The notes under the pieces: generated by a model
Databases searched by the model: none
What the model saw: the letters and a program-made list of their open reading frames with translations, nothing else
What the model was told of the DNA's origin: nothing
Made by a program: the position numbers and the translations under genes
Assembly (NCBI RefSeq): GCF_023920225.1
Contig: NZ_CP092587.1
Location: 2,356,001 to 2,420,000, forward strand
Origin: Vibrio gazogenes
GTDB lineage: Bacteria > Pseudomonadota > Gammaproteobacteria > Enterobacterales > Vibrionaceae
DNA: 64,000 nucleotides
Direction of reading: 5' to 3'
Part shown: positions 7,506 through 15,794 of the stretch, in pieces
Layout: each line of letters begins with the position of its first letter
Position numbering within the stretch: the stretch's first letter is position 1

Positions 7506-8433
7506 AATCGAATGTTTTTATCGTCGTCCGATATGCTTGCGCTGATGCCGCGATTTGATCGAGGATGACACTTAAGCCCCAATATTTCTCTAACACATCG
7601 TCATCGGTCACACGGCTGTGCACTGAACTGAATGTGCCGAGGCGCTGATGAAAAACTTTGGCATTTTTCGGATAACCCAGTGTTTCAGTCACGGCGCTCA
7701 ATGAAAGGAACCACGAGAGCTGTTGGGCAAATTCAGGAGCCTGAGAGGCATTGTGATAAAGCCAGTGATACAGATCCGGATGGAAATTAGTAAAGACACC
7801 ACTGAAGCCTTTCGAACCATGCTGCATCGCTTCATAAGCAATCGCTGCATTGGCATTAATAATGGCCAGCGGTGATGTTTTGGTTAACTGAACCCGGCGT
7901 TTCACCGTTTCCAGATCACAACTCACATCTTTCAGTACAACAAAGCGGCCGGAATCTGCACAGAATTGAATCTCTTCATCGGTTAACAAGCGTCGATAAG
8001 GTGCCGGACATTCGTATAATCCCAATGGCATATCCGCAGGAATGGCATCCATCAACGTATTCAGATGATTCAAGAAAGCCTCTGTGCCTTGGTTGTCCGG
8101 GTCGAGACGATTGGTGACTAAAACCAAAGCATCGATCCCCGTTGCAGCCATCGCTGTCAGCTCAGTAATTTGATCATCAATGTCAGGTGAAATGTGACCG
8201 GAAGAAATCACCGGAATCCGTCCGTTGGTGTGCTCCACCACAAACCGAGATAACGCCACCCGTTCTTCAAGCGACAAAAATAGCATCTCACTGGACTGAC
8301 AGACGGCAAAGAGCGCATCGGCACCATTTGCAATGTACCAGTCAATTAACGTCCCTAACCCTTTGTAATCAATTTCGTTTTGGTCGGTAAATGGTGTCAA
8401 CATTACCGGTACAATGCCTTCAATCTTGTTCAT
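7504..8433 (-). CDS. dihydrodipicolinate synthase-family aldolase/lyase
   Basis: This class I aldolase-fold enzyme (DapA, N-acetylneuraminate lyase and sugar-acid dehydratase family) forms a Schiff base between a lysine and an oxo-acid. The 309-residue sequence starts GIVPVMLTPFTDQNEID. It has YECPAPYRR with Tyr140 and VVLKDVS with Lys168, the usual catalytic pair. The loop corresponding to GTTGE reads CQSSEM, so the substrate-carboxylate pocket differs from biosynthetic DapA. Co-transcription with a TTT transporter and a PfkB-type kinase/regulator argues for catabolism of an imported sugar acid or amino-sugar acid, not lysine synthesis. The ribosome-binding segment AGGACA is duplicated upstream of the start. 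Exact reaction unknown. Confidence 0.85.
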   Translation of the reverse strand: MNKIEGIVPVMLTPFTDQNEIDYKGLGTLIDWYIANGADALFAVCQSSEMLFLSLEERVALSRFVVEHTNGRIPVISSGHISPDIDDQITELTAMAATGIDALVLVTNRLDPDNQGTEAFLNHLNTLMDAIPADMPLGLYECPAPYRRLLTDEEIQFCADSGRFVVLKDVSCDLETVKRRVQLTKTSPLAIINANAAIAYEAMQHGSKGFSGVFTNFHPDLYHWLYHNASQAPEFAQQLSWFLSLSAVTETLGYPKNAKVFHQRLGTFSSVHSRVTDDDVLEKYWGLSVILDQIAASAQAYRTTIKTFD

Positions 8434-8439
8434 CTTCTG

Positions 8440-8470
8440 TGTCCTAAAAACATCTATGTCCTAAAAACAT
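8440..8470 (-). repeat. duplicated 17-bp ribosome-binding segment before the aldolase gene
   Basis: TGTCCTAAAAACAT occurs at 8440-8453 and again at 8457-8470, a 17-bp period. On the coding (minus) strand each copy reads ATGTTTTTAGGACA, so the AGGA ribosome-binding site of the gene starting at 8433 is present twice. Confidence 0.8.
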
Positions 8471-8482
8471 TCAGTTGATTCG

Positions 8483-9712
8483 CTAAATAGCGATAACTGT
8501 GACTTGCTGCTGAAGCATTCGCGCCTCAACTAGCGCATTATTCGGCATATTCGCAGCGCCTTCTCTCTCGACAGACAAAGAGGCAAAAGCGGTCGCGTAA
8601 TAGGCTGCCTGTGTCAGGCTTTTCCCCTTCGCCAGCGCGGCAGCCAACGCACCATTAAATGCATCACCGGCTCCGGTCGTATCGACGACGACAGCACTGT
8701 ACGACGGGATATGAGAGCACTGTTGGCCATCAAAAAGCACCACACCTTGCTTACCCATGGTAATAATGATGTTCTGCACCCCGCGTTCATGAATAATCCG
8801 GGCCGCCTGTTTCGCGGATTCCACATCGGTAATTTCCACGCCGGATATTTGCGAAGCTTCCGTCTCATTGGGCGTAATAATGTCTGTATTCGCAAAAAAC
8901 CGATCAACTTGGGGTAAATAAGGGGCAGGATTCAGAATCACTGTGACATTCAATCCTTTCGCCAGCTTCATCACCCCGTCAATGGCATCAAAATTATTTT
9001 CTAACTGAACTAACAGCACCTTTGATTCGGTTAAATACGGAATCAATTCCGCAACTTCTTCATCCGTAACCAGCAAATTTGCTCCCGGACAAATCGCAAT
9101 GAAGTTTTCCCCGGCATCATTGACATAAATCACCGCACTCCCCGTTGCCGCCTGATCCGTTTCATAGATTGAAAAAGACTCCATCCCACAGGCATCGAAA
9201 TGATTCTTGGCAAACTGGCTGAACTGATCTTTGCCAACCTTGGTCGCAAAATGAACCCGGGCCCCTGCCGCATGTGCTGCGATGGCTTGATTCGCCCCTT
9301 TACCACCCGGTCCGAATGTCGTATTTTCAGCCACCAGCGTTTCTCCGTTTTTAGGGAAGCGGTCAACCCGGGCAACGATATCGACATTAAACGCCCCAAA
9401 AACACAGACCTTACCGATCATTTCTGCTGATAAAGCTCGCTGCGAATTCACAGTACGATTACGGTGATGAGTGCGCATCAAATGGCTAATATCCAAACTT
9501 TTATCTTGTTGCAATTCGTTCTGGAGCAGATGTTTTTTCAACGATGCACCACCATGGTGTCGTATCAGTACCCCATCTTGCTGAAGTTTAGACAAATCCG
9601 TCCGAATCGTTTCTTTCGTTACCCCAAGATGTAAAGACAAAAATTCAACGGTTGCCTGCCCTTGTTGGCGCAACAGTTGAATGATCCTTTCTTGGCGTAG
9701 TTCTTTGTACAT
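8483..9712 (-). CDS. DeoR-type HTH fused to a PfkB/ribokinase-like kinase
   Basis: One polypeptide carries a DNA-binding domain and a sugar-kinase domain. Residues 1-55 or so form a DeoR-family winged helix (YKELRQERIIQLLRQQG, then VTKETIRTDLSKLQQDG and IRHHGGA). From about residue 100 to the end runs a complete PfkB kinase: GAFNVDIVARV, GPGGKGANQAIA, ITPNETEAS and the active-site motif DTTGAGDAFNGAL with its catalytic Asp. The ATG at 9712 is chosen because GAGGGTGA precedes it; a 22-codon upstream extension would overlap the operator-like repeats. The protein is 409 residues and is the first gene of the operon. It probably senses and phosphorylates the imported sugar or its breakdown product while controlling its own operon. 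Loss of kinase activity cannot be excluded. Confidence 0.85.
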   Translation of the reverse strand: MYKELRQERIIQLLRQQGQATVEFLSLHLGVTKETIRTDLSKLQQDGVLIRHHGGASLKKHLLQNELQQDKSLDISHLMRTHHRNRTVNSQRALSAEMIGKVCVFGAFNVDIVARVDRFPKNGETLVAENTTFGPGGKGANQAIAAHAAGARVHFATKVGKDQFSQFAKNHFDACGMESFSIYETDQAATGSAVIYVNDAGENFIAICPGANLLVTDEEVAELIPYLTESKVLLVQLENNFDAIDGVMKLAKGLNVTVILNPAPYLPQVDRFFANTDIITPNETEASQISGVEITDVESAKQAARIIHERGVQNIIITMGKQGVVLFDGQQCSHIPSYSAVVVDTTGAGDAFNGALAAALAKGKSLTQAAYYATAFASLSVEREGAANMPNNALVEARMLQQQVTVIAI

Positions 9713-9775
9713 ATGACTCACCCTCGTATTTAAAATTATTCTAGAAACATCGGAAATAAATGGTGAGATAGGATT

Positions 9776-9810
9776 CAAACAAAAAACAAGTAAACAAAAA
9801 CAAACAAAAA
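9776..9810 (-). promoter_or_regulatory. T-rich direct repeats, possible DeoR-type operator
   Basis: Read on the minus strand, TTTTTGTTTG (9810-9801) and TTTTTGTTTA (9800-9791) are tandem. A third TTTTTGTTTG follows at 9785-9776 after a short spacer. DeoR-family repressors commonly bind short direct repeats of this kind. The block lies 64 bp before the start of the DeoR-PfkB gene, where autoregulation would act. Confidence 0.5.
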
Positions 9811-9985
9811 TATCGTAACTTCGGTTTCCTAAATGTGATCTTTATCAATATGAGTATTTCAAGCATAGGAGAAAAAGGAGAGAAAATTAACTGATTTGGT
9901 CACCAAACCAAAAATGAGCAAGATGAAGAAACATGAGCGGTGAACCTAGACTGTCGAGTTGTCCGATGCATCGTTCATCCGTCAT

Positions 9986-11374
9986 TTAATCATGCTGAAT
10001 TTGATCACGCCCGAGCGCTTTGGCTTGATAGAGGAGCTGATCGGCACGTTGCACAATACTTTCCAGATAATCATCCGGTGACATTTCCGTGACCCCGATG
10101 CTTAATGTGAGTGTTAAACCACTATATTTCTCTGACAGATCCGAGCGCCTCAGGCTATCCATCAAACGATTTAAAGCAATACAAACCCCTGCCATATTGG
10201 TATCAGGGAAAAGCACGATAAACTCTTCTCCTCCCCAACGACCGTAAAAATCGCCTTTACGTCCCATCACAGAGACCAACTCACCGAAACATGCTAAAAC
10301 TTCATCTCCCACCTGATGACCAAACCGATCATTAATCGATTTGAAGTGATCAAAATCCATCATCGCAACCGTCAGATTCTTGCCATATTTCAATGCGAAT
10401 GTGACTTGATCCTGTAACGCCTGCTCAATACAGCTCCGACTGGCGAGCCCGGTTAAAGAATCGGTGTTGGCTAAAATTTCCATCTGGTCATGTGCGGTTT
10501 CTAACGCTTTAAAGTCTTGCTCTCGGGCAACTTCGTGACCGACCCATTCGGCCAGTAATCGTAAGATTTCGATATCCTGACGAATAAATTTCCGCGTTGG
10601 ACAAATACTGGAGAAATTGAGCGTGCCATACCGCTCACCATCCACAAACACCGGTACGCCTAGGTAAGCTTCAAGACCGAAATTTTCAAAACAGGGATGG
10701 GTGACAATCTCGCTCTCTGATACATGTGAAAACCCTTGTACATCATTGGCCTGATAAACGAGACTGCAATACGTGGTGCCCAGTTCGAATGTCATCCCCG
10801 GTTCTAATGCATTCTCCGGGTGAATCGCTTGTTGAATCACATACTGCTCACCCGATATTTTACTGAAAATGCCGATGGGTAAACCAAAGTGGCTCGTCCC
10901 CAACTCTAAGATAGCCTCAATACGCTCATGAAAGGTTAATTGTCTTGATGATGTGATCATATGTAGTCGATTCAGCATTTCTTCTGCTGCAAGTCGTGCT
11001 GAATCATCCTGAATGATTGCCACAAAAAATGTCGGTATCCCTTGTGCATTCTTGATCAGGCCACCAGATGTTTGTCCCTGAAAAGATTCTCCGGCGGCAT
11101 CAATATAACGGACAACATAAGATTCATTCGTCTCATTGGCATTGGTGTTGAAACGTTCCTGCCCCAACCTGATAAAATCTTCCTGATCGGCGTAGAGCAG
11201 CGCTGTACTCTGATAATAAATCTCCTCACTCGAGTAGCGAAACAATGCTCTGGCAGCAGCATTCATACACACAACTTCACGTTCCAAAGTTGCCACAACC
11301 ACGGCCATATCGATGTGCTCAAACACATGAGCCAGCGTCTGGGTGTCTAATCCTGATAATGCTTCGTTCGCCAT
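9986..11374 (-). CDS. PAS-GAF-GGDEF diguanylate cyclase
   Basis: The protein makes cyclic di-GMP from two GTP. It has 462 residues, no membrane segment, and three domains: a PAS sensor (about 8-125, starting LAHVFEHIDMAVVVATLERE), a GAF sensor (about 145-285), and a C-terminal GGDEF domain. The active site is intact as GGEEF, in the context YGRWGGEEFIVLFPDT. The RxxD inhibitory-site motif (RKGD) sits exactly five residues before it, so product inhibition is expected. The signal and the substantive GAF ligand are unknown. It stands alone between the sugar-acid operon and the PepSY pair. GGTGG-rich sequence precedes the ATG. Confidence 0.92.
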   Translation of the reverse strand: MANEALSGLDTQTLAHVFEHIDMAVVVATLEREVVCMNAAARALFRYSSEEIYYQSTALLYADQEDFIRLGQERFNTNANETNESYVVRYIDAAGESFQGQTSGGLIKNAQGIPTFFVAIIQDDSARLAAEEMLNRLHMITSSRQLTFHERIEAILELGTSHFGLPIGIFSKISGEQYVIQQAIHPENALEPGMTFELGTTYCSLVYQANDVQGFSHVSESEIVTHPCFENFGLEAYLGVPVFVDGERYGTLNFSSICPTRKFIRQDIEILRLLAEWVGHEVAREQDFKALETAHDQMEILANTDSLTGLASRSCIEQALQDQVTFALKYGKNLTVAMMDFDHFKSINDRFGHQVGDEVLACFGELVSVMGRKGDFYGRWGGEEFIVLFPDTNMAGVCIALNRLMDSLRRSDLSEKYSGLTLTLSIGVTEMSPDDYLESIVQRADQLLYQAKALGRDQIQHD

Positions 11375-11471
11375 CGCTATGTACCACCTCTCCGGAGACA
11401 GAAAATTAACATCCTTTCAACAAGTATTGTTGATATGAGAGAAATGTCCATAACCTGCAATGCTCAAACGC

Positions 11472-11506
11472 AACCTCATTCTCCGGAAAGCCCAGAGAAT
11501 GAGGTT
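11472..11506. terminator. terminator hairpin after the PepSY-TM gene
   Basis: AACCTCATTCTC (11472-11483) and GAGAATGAGGTT (11495-11506) form a perfect 12-bp stem. The T run lies on the plus-strand side (TTTTATT), but the only gene ending nearby is on the minus strand at 11523, so it probably ends that transcript or works in both directions. Confidence 0.6.
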
Positions 11507-11522
11507 TTATTCCCGTCAATCA

Positions 11523-12935
11523 TCAGGATGAAGCTGAACGTGTTTTCATCACTTGCCCGGCACGCCACCAGCGCAATGCATCAATCACCACAAAACACAG
11601 CAAGCTCACACCCATCACCGGCAGCGCCAGCCCCAGCGACACCGCAATGATGACCGCAAGCGCTCGGTATAACATCGGCATCACCAGCCAAGTTTGCAAT
11701 AATGTCTGCGCCGGAGAACCGGCAGCAGGACGTCGTTTCCACCACATGCGATAACCCCAAATCACCATCATGCATAGCGTCAGACCAAACGCAGCAAGTA
11801 GTAACTGATTCGGTAAACCAAACAGAACCCCCATGTGGGCATCAATCCCCCAGCGAATCAATTTTGCAATCAGCGGGAAATGTTCGAAATCAGCCCGACT
11901 GGTGACGACCATGTTTCGAGCATCAACAGCAACACTATCGACCTGTGTCGGCCAGGCGCGATCGATTTCACGCACAAGCCATGCTTTATCGGGTGTCTTT
12001 GCAGGGACAATCTCCAGTTTCGCAGCATCAATACCGGCTAGCCTTGCCGCCATGAGGACCCCATCGAATTGTCCATCCTGTGCATGGCTGATGCCATGGG
12101 TGTCTTGTGGTTTGGCGTGATGTTCGGCATGGGCGTCATGACTAGCGGACATACCAGACATCGATGTCTCGTGTCCGGGTAAATCTCTGGATACGGAAGG
12201 CGTCACCCAGCCAATCGCCTGACGCCACTCAGCAATATGACTACCGGCCCACTTCGACCAGGTTAAGCCCGTCGCTGAGATAAAAAACAGCCCCAAAACA
12301 ATGATTAAACCGGCCTGAACATGACGACGACGGTGTTTAACATAAGTATTGCGATTGTTACCCCGCTGCCGGACCCGCTTTTGCCGACGTCGAGTCGTCC
12401 ACCATAAAATCAAACCACCAACAGCGGCAATCCACAACCAAGACGCGGCTAACTCACTGTAGACTCGTCCCCATTGCCCTAACATCAAATTTTGATGCAG
12501 ATAATCCAGTTTGATACGCAGTGGCAAAATCCCACTGGTGCCATAACTTGCCAGTTTGCCCCGAACTTCTAATGTGACAGGATCGACAAACACCGTCTGA
12601 GATTCATAACCGTATAAGTCCGGATCAATAAACATCACCCGTGTGGTATATCCTTCTCCTATCGAAGGGCGGACCGCTTTGAGTTTTAAATCATGCGGTA
12701 AACTTTCCCGCGCTGCGCGGATCTGCGCCGCCAGTGTATGAAACGCCCCCTGATTCGGGGTCGTGAGCTCATGATGATATAACCGCTGCTCAATTTGAGG
12801 TGTCAGTACATAAAGCGTCCCTGTCAGGGCAGCAATAAAAATAAAAGGACCGACAAAAATCCCCACATAAAAGTGAAGCCGCGCAATAAAAGCCAGCAAC
12901 AGAGTTGCCGGTGATTGTGAAGACTGAACATTCAT
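11523..12935 (-). CDS. PepSY-associated TM-helix protein (PiuB/FpvG-like), with His-rich insert
   Basis: A 470-residue inner-membrane protein of the PepSY_TM family, whose members are often linked to iron-siderophore reduction or metal handling. An N-terminal helix (FYVGIFVGPFIFIAALTGTLYVL) carries the family motif. It is followed by a periplasmic PepSY region, a helix near WLWIAAVGGLILWW, the RHRRRHVQAGLIIVLGLFF helix, and a C-terminal pair of helices. A periplasmic insert at about 255-280 is rich in His and Met (HETSMSGMSASHDAHAEHH), suggesting metal binding. It is downstream of a DUF2946-like gene whose upstream region holds a Fur-box-like site, so iron-regulated expression is likely. Electron-transfer activity is inferred from family. 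Confidence 0.85.
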   Translation of the reverse strand: MNVQSSQSPATLLLAFIARLHFYVGIFVGPFIFIAALTGTLYVLTPQIEQRLYHHELTTPNQGAFHTLAAQIRAARESLPHDLKLKAVRPSIGEGYTTRVMFIDPDLYGYESQTVFVDPVTLEVRGKLASYGTSGILPLRIKLDYLHQNLMLGQWGRVYSELAASWLWIAAVGGLILWWTTRRRQKRVRQRGNNRNTYVKHRRRHVQAGLIIVLGLFFISATGLTWSKWAGSHIAEWRQAIGWVTPSVSRDLPGHETSMSGMSASHDAHAEHHAKPQDTHGISHAQDGQFDGVLMAARLAGIDAAKLEIVPAKTPDKAWLVREIDRAWPTQVDSVAVDARNMVVTSRADFEHFPLIAKLIRWGIDAHMGVLFGLPNQLLLAAFGLTLCMMVIWGYRMWWKRRPAAGSPAQTLLQTWLVMPMLYRALAVIIAVSLGLALPVMGVSLLCFVVIDALRWWRAGQVMKTRSASS

Positions 12936-12950
12936 TTCTAATTCTCTTTG

Positions 12951-13025
12951 CCGGGATGCCGCACAGCCAAAATCCCGGTGATTTTTATTATCACGAAAAT
13001 CTCCCTGAACGATTCAGATTCAGGG
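12951..13025 (-). other. two hairpins between the DUF2946-like and PepSY-TM genes
   Basis: CCGGGAT/ATCCCGG (12951-12957 and 12972-12978) and CCCTGAA/TTCAGGG (13003-13009 and 13019-13025) are two perfect 7-bp inverted repeats in the 111-bp gap between co-oriented genes. They may attenuate or process the shared mRNA. Neither is followed by a strong T run on the minus strand. Confidence 0.45.
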
Positions 13026-13046
13026 CTGTATCAATATTTTGATAAA

Positions 13047-13526
13047 TCAGGGAAACAAAGTCGTCGGTGGGGCTCGGGGAAGCTGTTTTTTACGCCATTC
13101 GGCGCGTAATAAGAACGGTTGAATCGTCATACGAGACCACACCAATACAGCGCGGTGAGACGCTAACTGTAGTGGCGAGTACGTAATCGCACTCATATGC
13201 AGCAACAAAGAACAGTAGCCACACCATGCATGATGCAAGGTGTGAGCGTCTTGGTGGGTCACTGCCGTTGGGTGCGTCGCGAGATGTTCAGTTGTCTGAC
13301 GACTCGGGTGATGATGCGCTGACTCGTGCATCATCATGGTTTGAGAAGCAACCACTGTTTGAGAATGTACACCGGCTTGAGACATCACCATCGTCTGGGA
13401 GACTAACGGTGCCATGTAAATCATCACCATGGCGAATAGCCCACACCACGCCATAAACTGTTGCCACTTGAGCTTCAGCCATGAACGATATGTGAAACGA
13501 TCATGAGTACGAATGCAATTGAACAT
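13047..13526 (-). CDS. DUF2946-like small membrane protein, His/Met-rich
   Basis: A 159-residue protein with one strong N-terminal hydrophobic segment (FMAWCGLFAMVMIYMAPLV), then a periplasmic stretch very rich in His, Met, Gln, Ser and Thr (repeated SQTMVMSQ, SQTVVASQTMMM, HESAHHH). The motif HHAWCGYCSLLLHM follows, and the paired cysteines in this setting are typical of DUF2946 proteins, which are frequently found beside copper or iron uptake genes. The molecular function of the family is not established. It is the first gene of a two-gene unit with the PepSY-TM gene. A Fur-box-like sequence abuts its start codon. Confidence 0.7.
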   Translation of the reverse strand: MFNCIRTHDRFTYRSWLKLKWQQFMAWCGLFAMVMIYMAPLVSQTMVMSQAGVHSQTVVASQTMMMHESAHHHPSRQTTEHLATHPTAVTHQDAHTLHHAWCGYCSLLLHMSAITYSPLQLASHRAVLVWSRMTIQPFLLRAEWRKKQLPRAPPTTLFP

Positions 13527-13540
13527 GATAATGATGATGA
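13526..13540. promoter_or_regulatory. Fur-box-like site at the DUF2946 gene start
   Basis: TGATAATGATGATGA (13526-13540) matches 13 of 15 positions of the 7-1-7 Fur consensus TGATAATGATTATCA. It lies immediately upstream of, and by one base overlapping, the minus-strand start codon, where a bound Fur-iron complex would block transcription or initiation. Iron-dependent repression is inferred. Confidence 0.55.
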
Positions 13541-14111
13541 TTCATAAATGAGAATGAATGACGGTTCGGTATCTTAACATTACTGTCAGAAAAAATAACA
13601 TCCGAAACTATCGGTCAGATGATGAATGTCACACCCGAATCACCGTCATCTTCGAGGGTGCTCATCCGACACTCAGATGACGACTTTGCTTGTCGTGCCT
13701 ATTTTTCCAAGGCCTCGTCAGATCAGTCTCATAACTGCACGCTTGCAACTGTTGTCGGAGTATTGGTGGAAGTGCCTGTGATGCTGTCACTGGTCAGTTT
13801 TGCTAACCGAACCCGGCATTGGTTTGATTAAACCGAGTTTGATCCAGATACATTTGAATGAAGAGGTGATTGGAATAAATATGAAACGGAAACCATAATG
13901 TTAAAGTCCGTATTCTAAACTCAAGGTTTGTCCGCAACACGCTGCCGTCATTGGGGGGAACGTTCAAAGAACGACAATCGACTGGCAGTGGTTGCGGACA
14001 ATATTTTAACTCATATGCATTAAAATACCATGCTTATTGCTGTGCTGAAGCCCGGAGACAAGTCTTAAATGGCTCTTACCGAGTCAAAAATCAATTCAGC
14101 CCATATAAAAA
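13527..14111. other. gene-free region with a 74-bp near-palindrome
   Basis: No convincing gene lies in these 585 bp. The left end holds the Fur-box-like site. At 13928-14001 is a near-perfect inverted repeat (separate entry). The rest shows only short open frames lacking ribosome-binding sites or recognisable products. Confidence 0.65.
13928..14001. repeat. 74-bp imperfect palindrome (cruciform/REP-like)
   Basis: Outer arms TTGTCCGCAAC (13928-13938) and GTTGCGGACAA (13991-14001) are perfect complements. The symmetry continues inward with small bulges (CTGCC-GTC-ATTG against CTGCCAGTCGATTG) to a central CGTTC-AAA-GAACG. No T run follows on the minus strand, so it is a poor classical terminator for the esterase gene that ends 110 bp away. 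It may be a REP/MITE-like repeat or a structured RNA. Confidence 0.65.
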
Positions 14112-15794
14112 TCACTCAACCCATAGATTGGGACTACCAAAGTGTTCATCAAGTTCCCGACTGAACCAACGACCGTTCAGTACATGCTGTAGCAAATAGG
14201 TTTTGCTCTCTTGACTAATTGTGTGGTCATCTTCAATCATAGCGATGACATCTTTGACCGTGAAGGTTGGTTCACTACGATAAGCAATGGCTACATCGTG
14301 GTTAGCATCCATCATGTAAACGGTTTGTCCTTGATCTTCACGCTTCAGATTCCACGGGTTCCATCGCGTCGCGTCGGAAAAACTCGTATGGCCGGTGCGG
14401 ATAAATGCCTTCAAGTGACGCTTAAATAACGCGCCTAAAGCTTTCGCGCCCGGAGAATCAAATGCCTTTCCTAAATAAGGTTTACGAAAGTGATCATCCA
14501 GCAGTGGCAAGAAAACGCCGTGAAATGCACCCAGATGTTTCATCTGAGGACCGACCACCGTCGGATCCGAACCGTAGTCAAACTCTCCCGCATAAATCGG
14601 AGCCCGGAAATGTGCCGCCATTTTTTGTGCCGATTCAGCAACATTAAATGACCGATACAACATACCGCCATATCGATAGACAAAGCCATATTCATTGACC
14701 ACTTTCGGATCCGTGGTCCAATCTTCTTTCTGACGGAAATAGGGATCACCTAACGCAAAGAAAGAGAACTCATCATGCCCCGTCAGCATCATAGTCGGAA
14801 CTTCGTTATAGCGATGCGTTGCAAACCCCTCTTGCGGTAACACCGTGCCATCCCGATAGAGATGTGGGAAGACACTCATCCGAATCGCTGCGTTTTGCAT
14901 CAAACGGGCAATCCGATCCGCCGGAAGTCCCAACAAATATTTTTTAACTGTCGGTGTCGATTGCGCTAACCACGCTTCGGCTGATTGCTGATCCGGCTGA
15001 ATCCCGTCTTCGACCACCAACGACGCAAACGCACGACGAAAAACGTTCTGGCTTGCTTCAACCGGAGATGTCGTCATCCCACCGCTAAACACAACCGCAT
15101 GTTCGAACTTGCCGGCAAACAGCGGAGAAATCAGCATCGCCATCACATCGCGCCCACCGGCTGAAAATCCGGAGACCGTGATATTATCTGCCTGCCCGCC
15201 AAAGTGACTGATATGATTGCGTATCCAGTCCAGAGCCCGCGCCTGATCAAGTAAGGTAAAATTACCGGAAGCCTGAACAGCATCATCTGATTTCAGCACC
15301 GTAAGTGGATTGAAACCAAGTGCTCCCAGACGATAATTCAAAGTGACAATCACAGCATTGATATCGACGGCCAGTTGACTCGGGTCAAATTCATCGGCCC
15401 GACCACCTTGATTGTTGCCACCATGAATATAAAGCAGAACCGGCAGCGTTTGCTGAGTATTCGGGCGATAAATATTCAGATTCAGACAATCTTCATTACC
15501 AATCACTTCCCCAGATGAGACCTGAGGACAAAGATTGCCTTGCTGATTGGCCTGAAAATGTTCATGGCTGGCCTTGGGAGGCTGAGGCAGTTGCCAACGT
15601 AATGCACCAACCGGTGCCTGAGCATAAGGAATACCCAGCCAGTGATTGGTACCGGAATTTGAGTCAGTGACGCCGGTCATCACGCCCTGCTTTAATGTCA
15701 CTTGTTCGGTATAAGCGAAGGCAGAAGACGTTCCGCCGAATGCCAGTGATAGAGAGAGTAAAAACGTTGATAATTTACCAATAGATTGATTCAT
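14112..15794 (-). CDS. secreted type-B carboxylesterase
   Basis: This alpha/beta-hydrolase cleaves carboxylic esters outside the cytoplasm; its natural substrate is unknown. The 560-residue form starting at 15794 opens with a clean signal peptide (hydrophobic FLLSLSLAFG, cleavage near AFA-YTE). Type-B signatures are the early GIPYAQAPVGALRW, EDCLNLNIYRP (101-111), oxyanion HGG (124-126) and the nucleophile elbow GFSAGG with Ser211. The C-terminal His is probably in GAFHGVFLP. An in-frame ATG five codons upstream is an alternative start. The gene is monocistronic and lies downstream of the rlmF terminator. It is unrelated in function to its visible neighbours. Confidence 0.9.
   Translation of the reverse strand: MNQSIGKLSTFLLSLSLAFGGTSSAFAYTEQVTLKQGVMTGVTDSNSGTNHWLGIPYAQAPVGALRWQLPQPPKASHEHFQANQQGNLCPQVSSGEVIGNEDCLNLNIYRPNTQQTLPVLLYIHGGNNQGGRADEFDPSQLAVDINAVIVTLNYRLGALGFNPLTVLKSDDAVQASGNFTLLDQARALDWIRNHISHFGGQADNITVSGFSAGGRDVMAMLISPLFAGKFEHAVVFSGGMTTSPVEASQNVFRRAFASLVVEDGIQPDQQSAEAWLAQSTPTVKKYLLGLPADRIARLMQNAAIRMSVFPHLYRDGTVLPQEGFATHRYNEVPTMMLTGHDEFSFFALGDPYFRQKEDWTTDPKVVNEYGFVYRYGGMLYRSFNVAESAQKMAAHFRAPIYAGEFDYGSDPTVVGPQMKHLGAFHGVFLPLLDDHFRKPYLGKAFDSPGAKALGALFKRHLKAFIRTGHTSFSDATRWNPWNLKREDQGQTVYMMDANHDVAIAYRSEPTFTVKDVIAMIEDDHTISQESKTYLLQHVLNGRWFSRELDEHFGSPNLWVE

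Noticed and set aside
9713..9778. N-terminal extension of the DeoR-PfkB protein
   Set aside because: It would lie across the operator-like repeats and the sequence before it has no ribosome-binding site, while GAGGGTGA precedes the internal ATG at 9712.
13619..13831. 70-codon open frame between the DUF2946 and esterase genes
   Set aside because: No ribosome-binding site, no recognisable domain and no operon partner.
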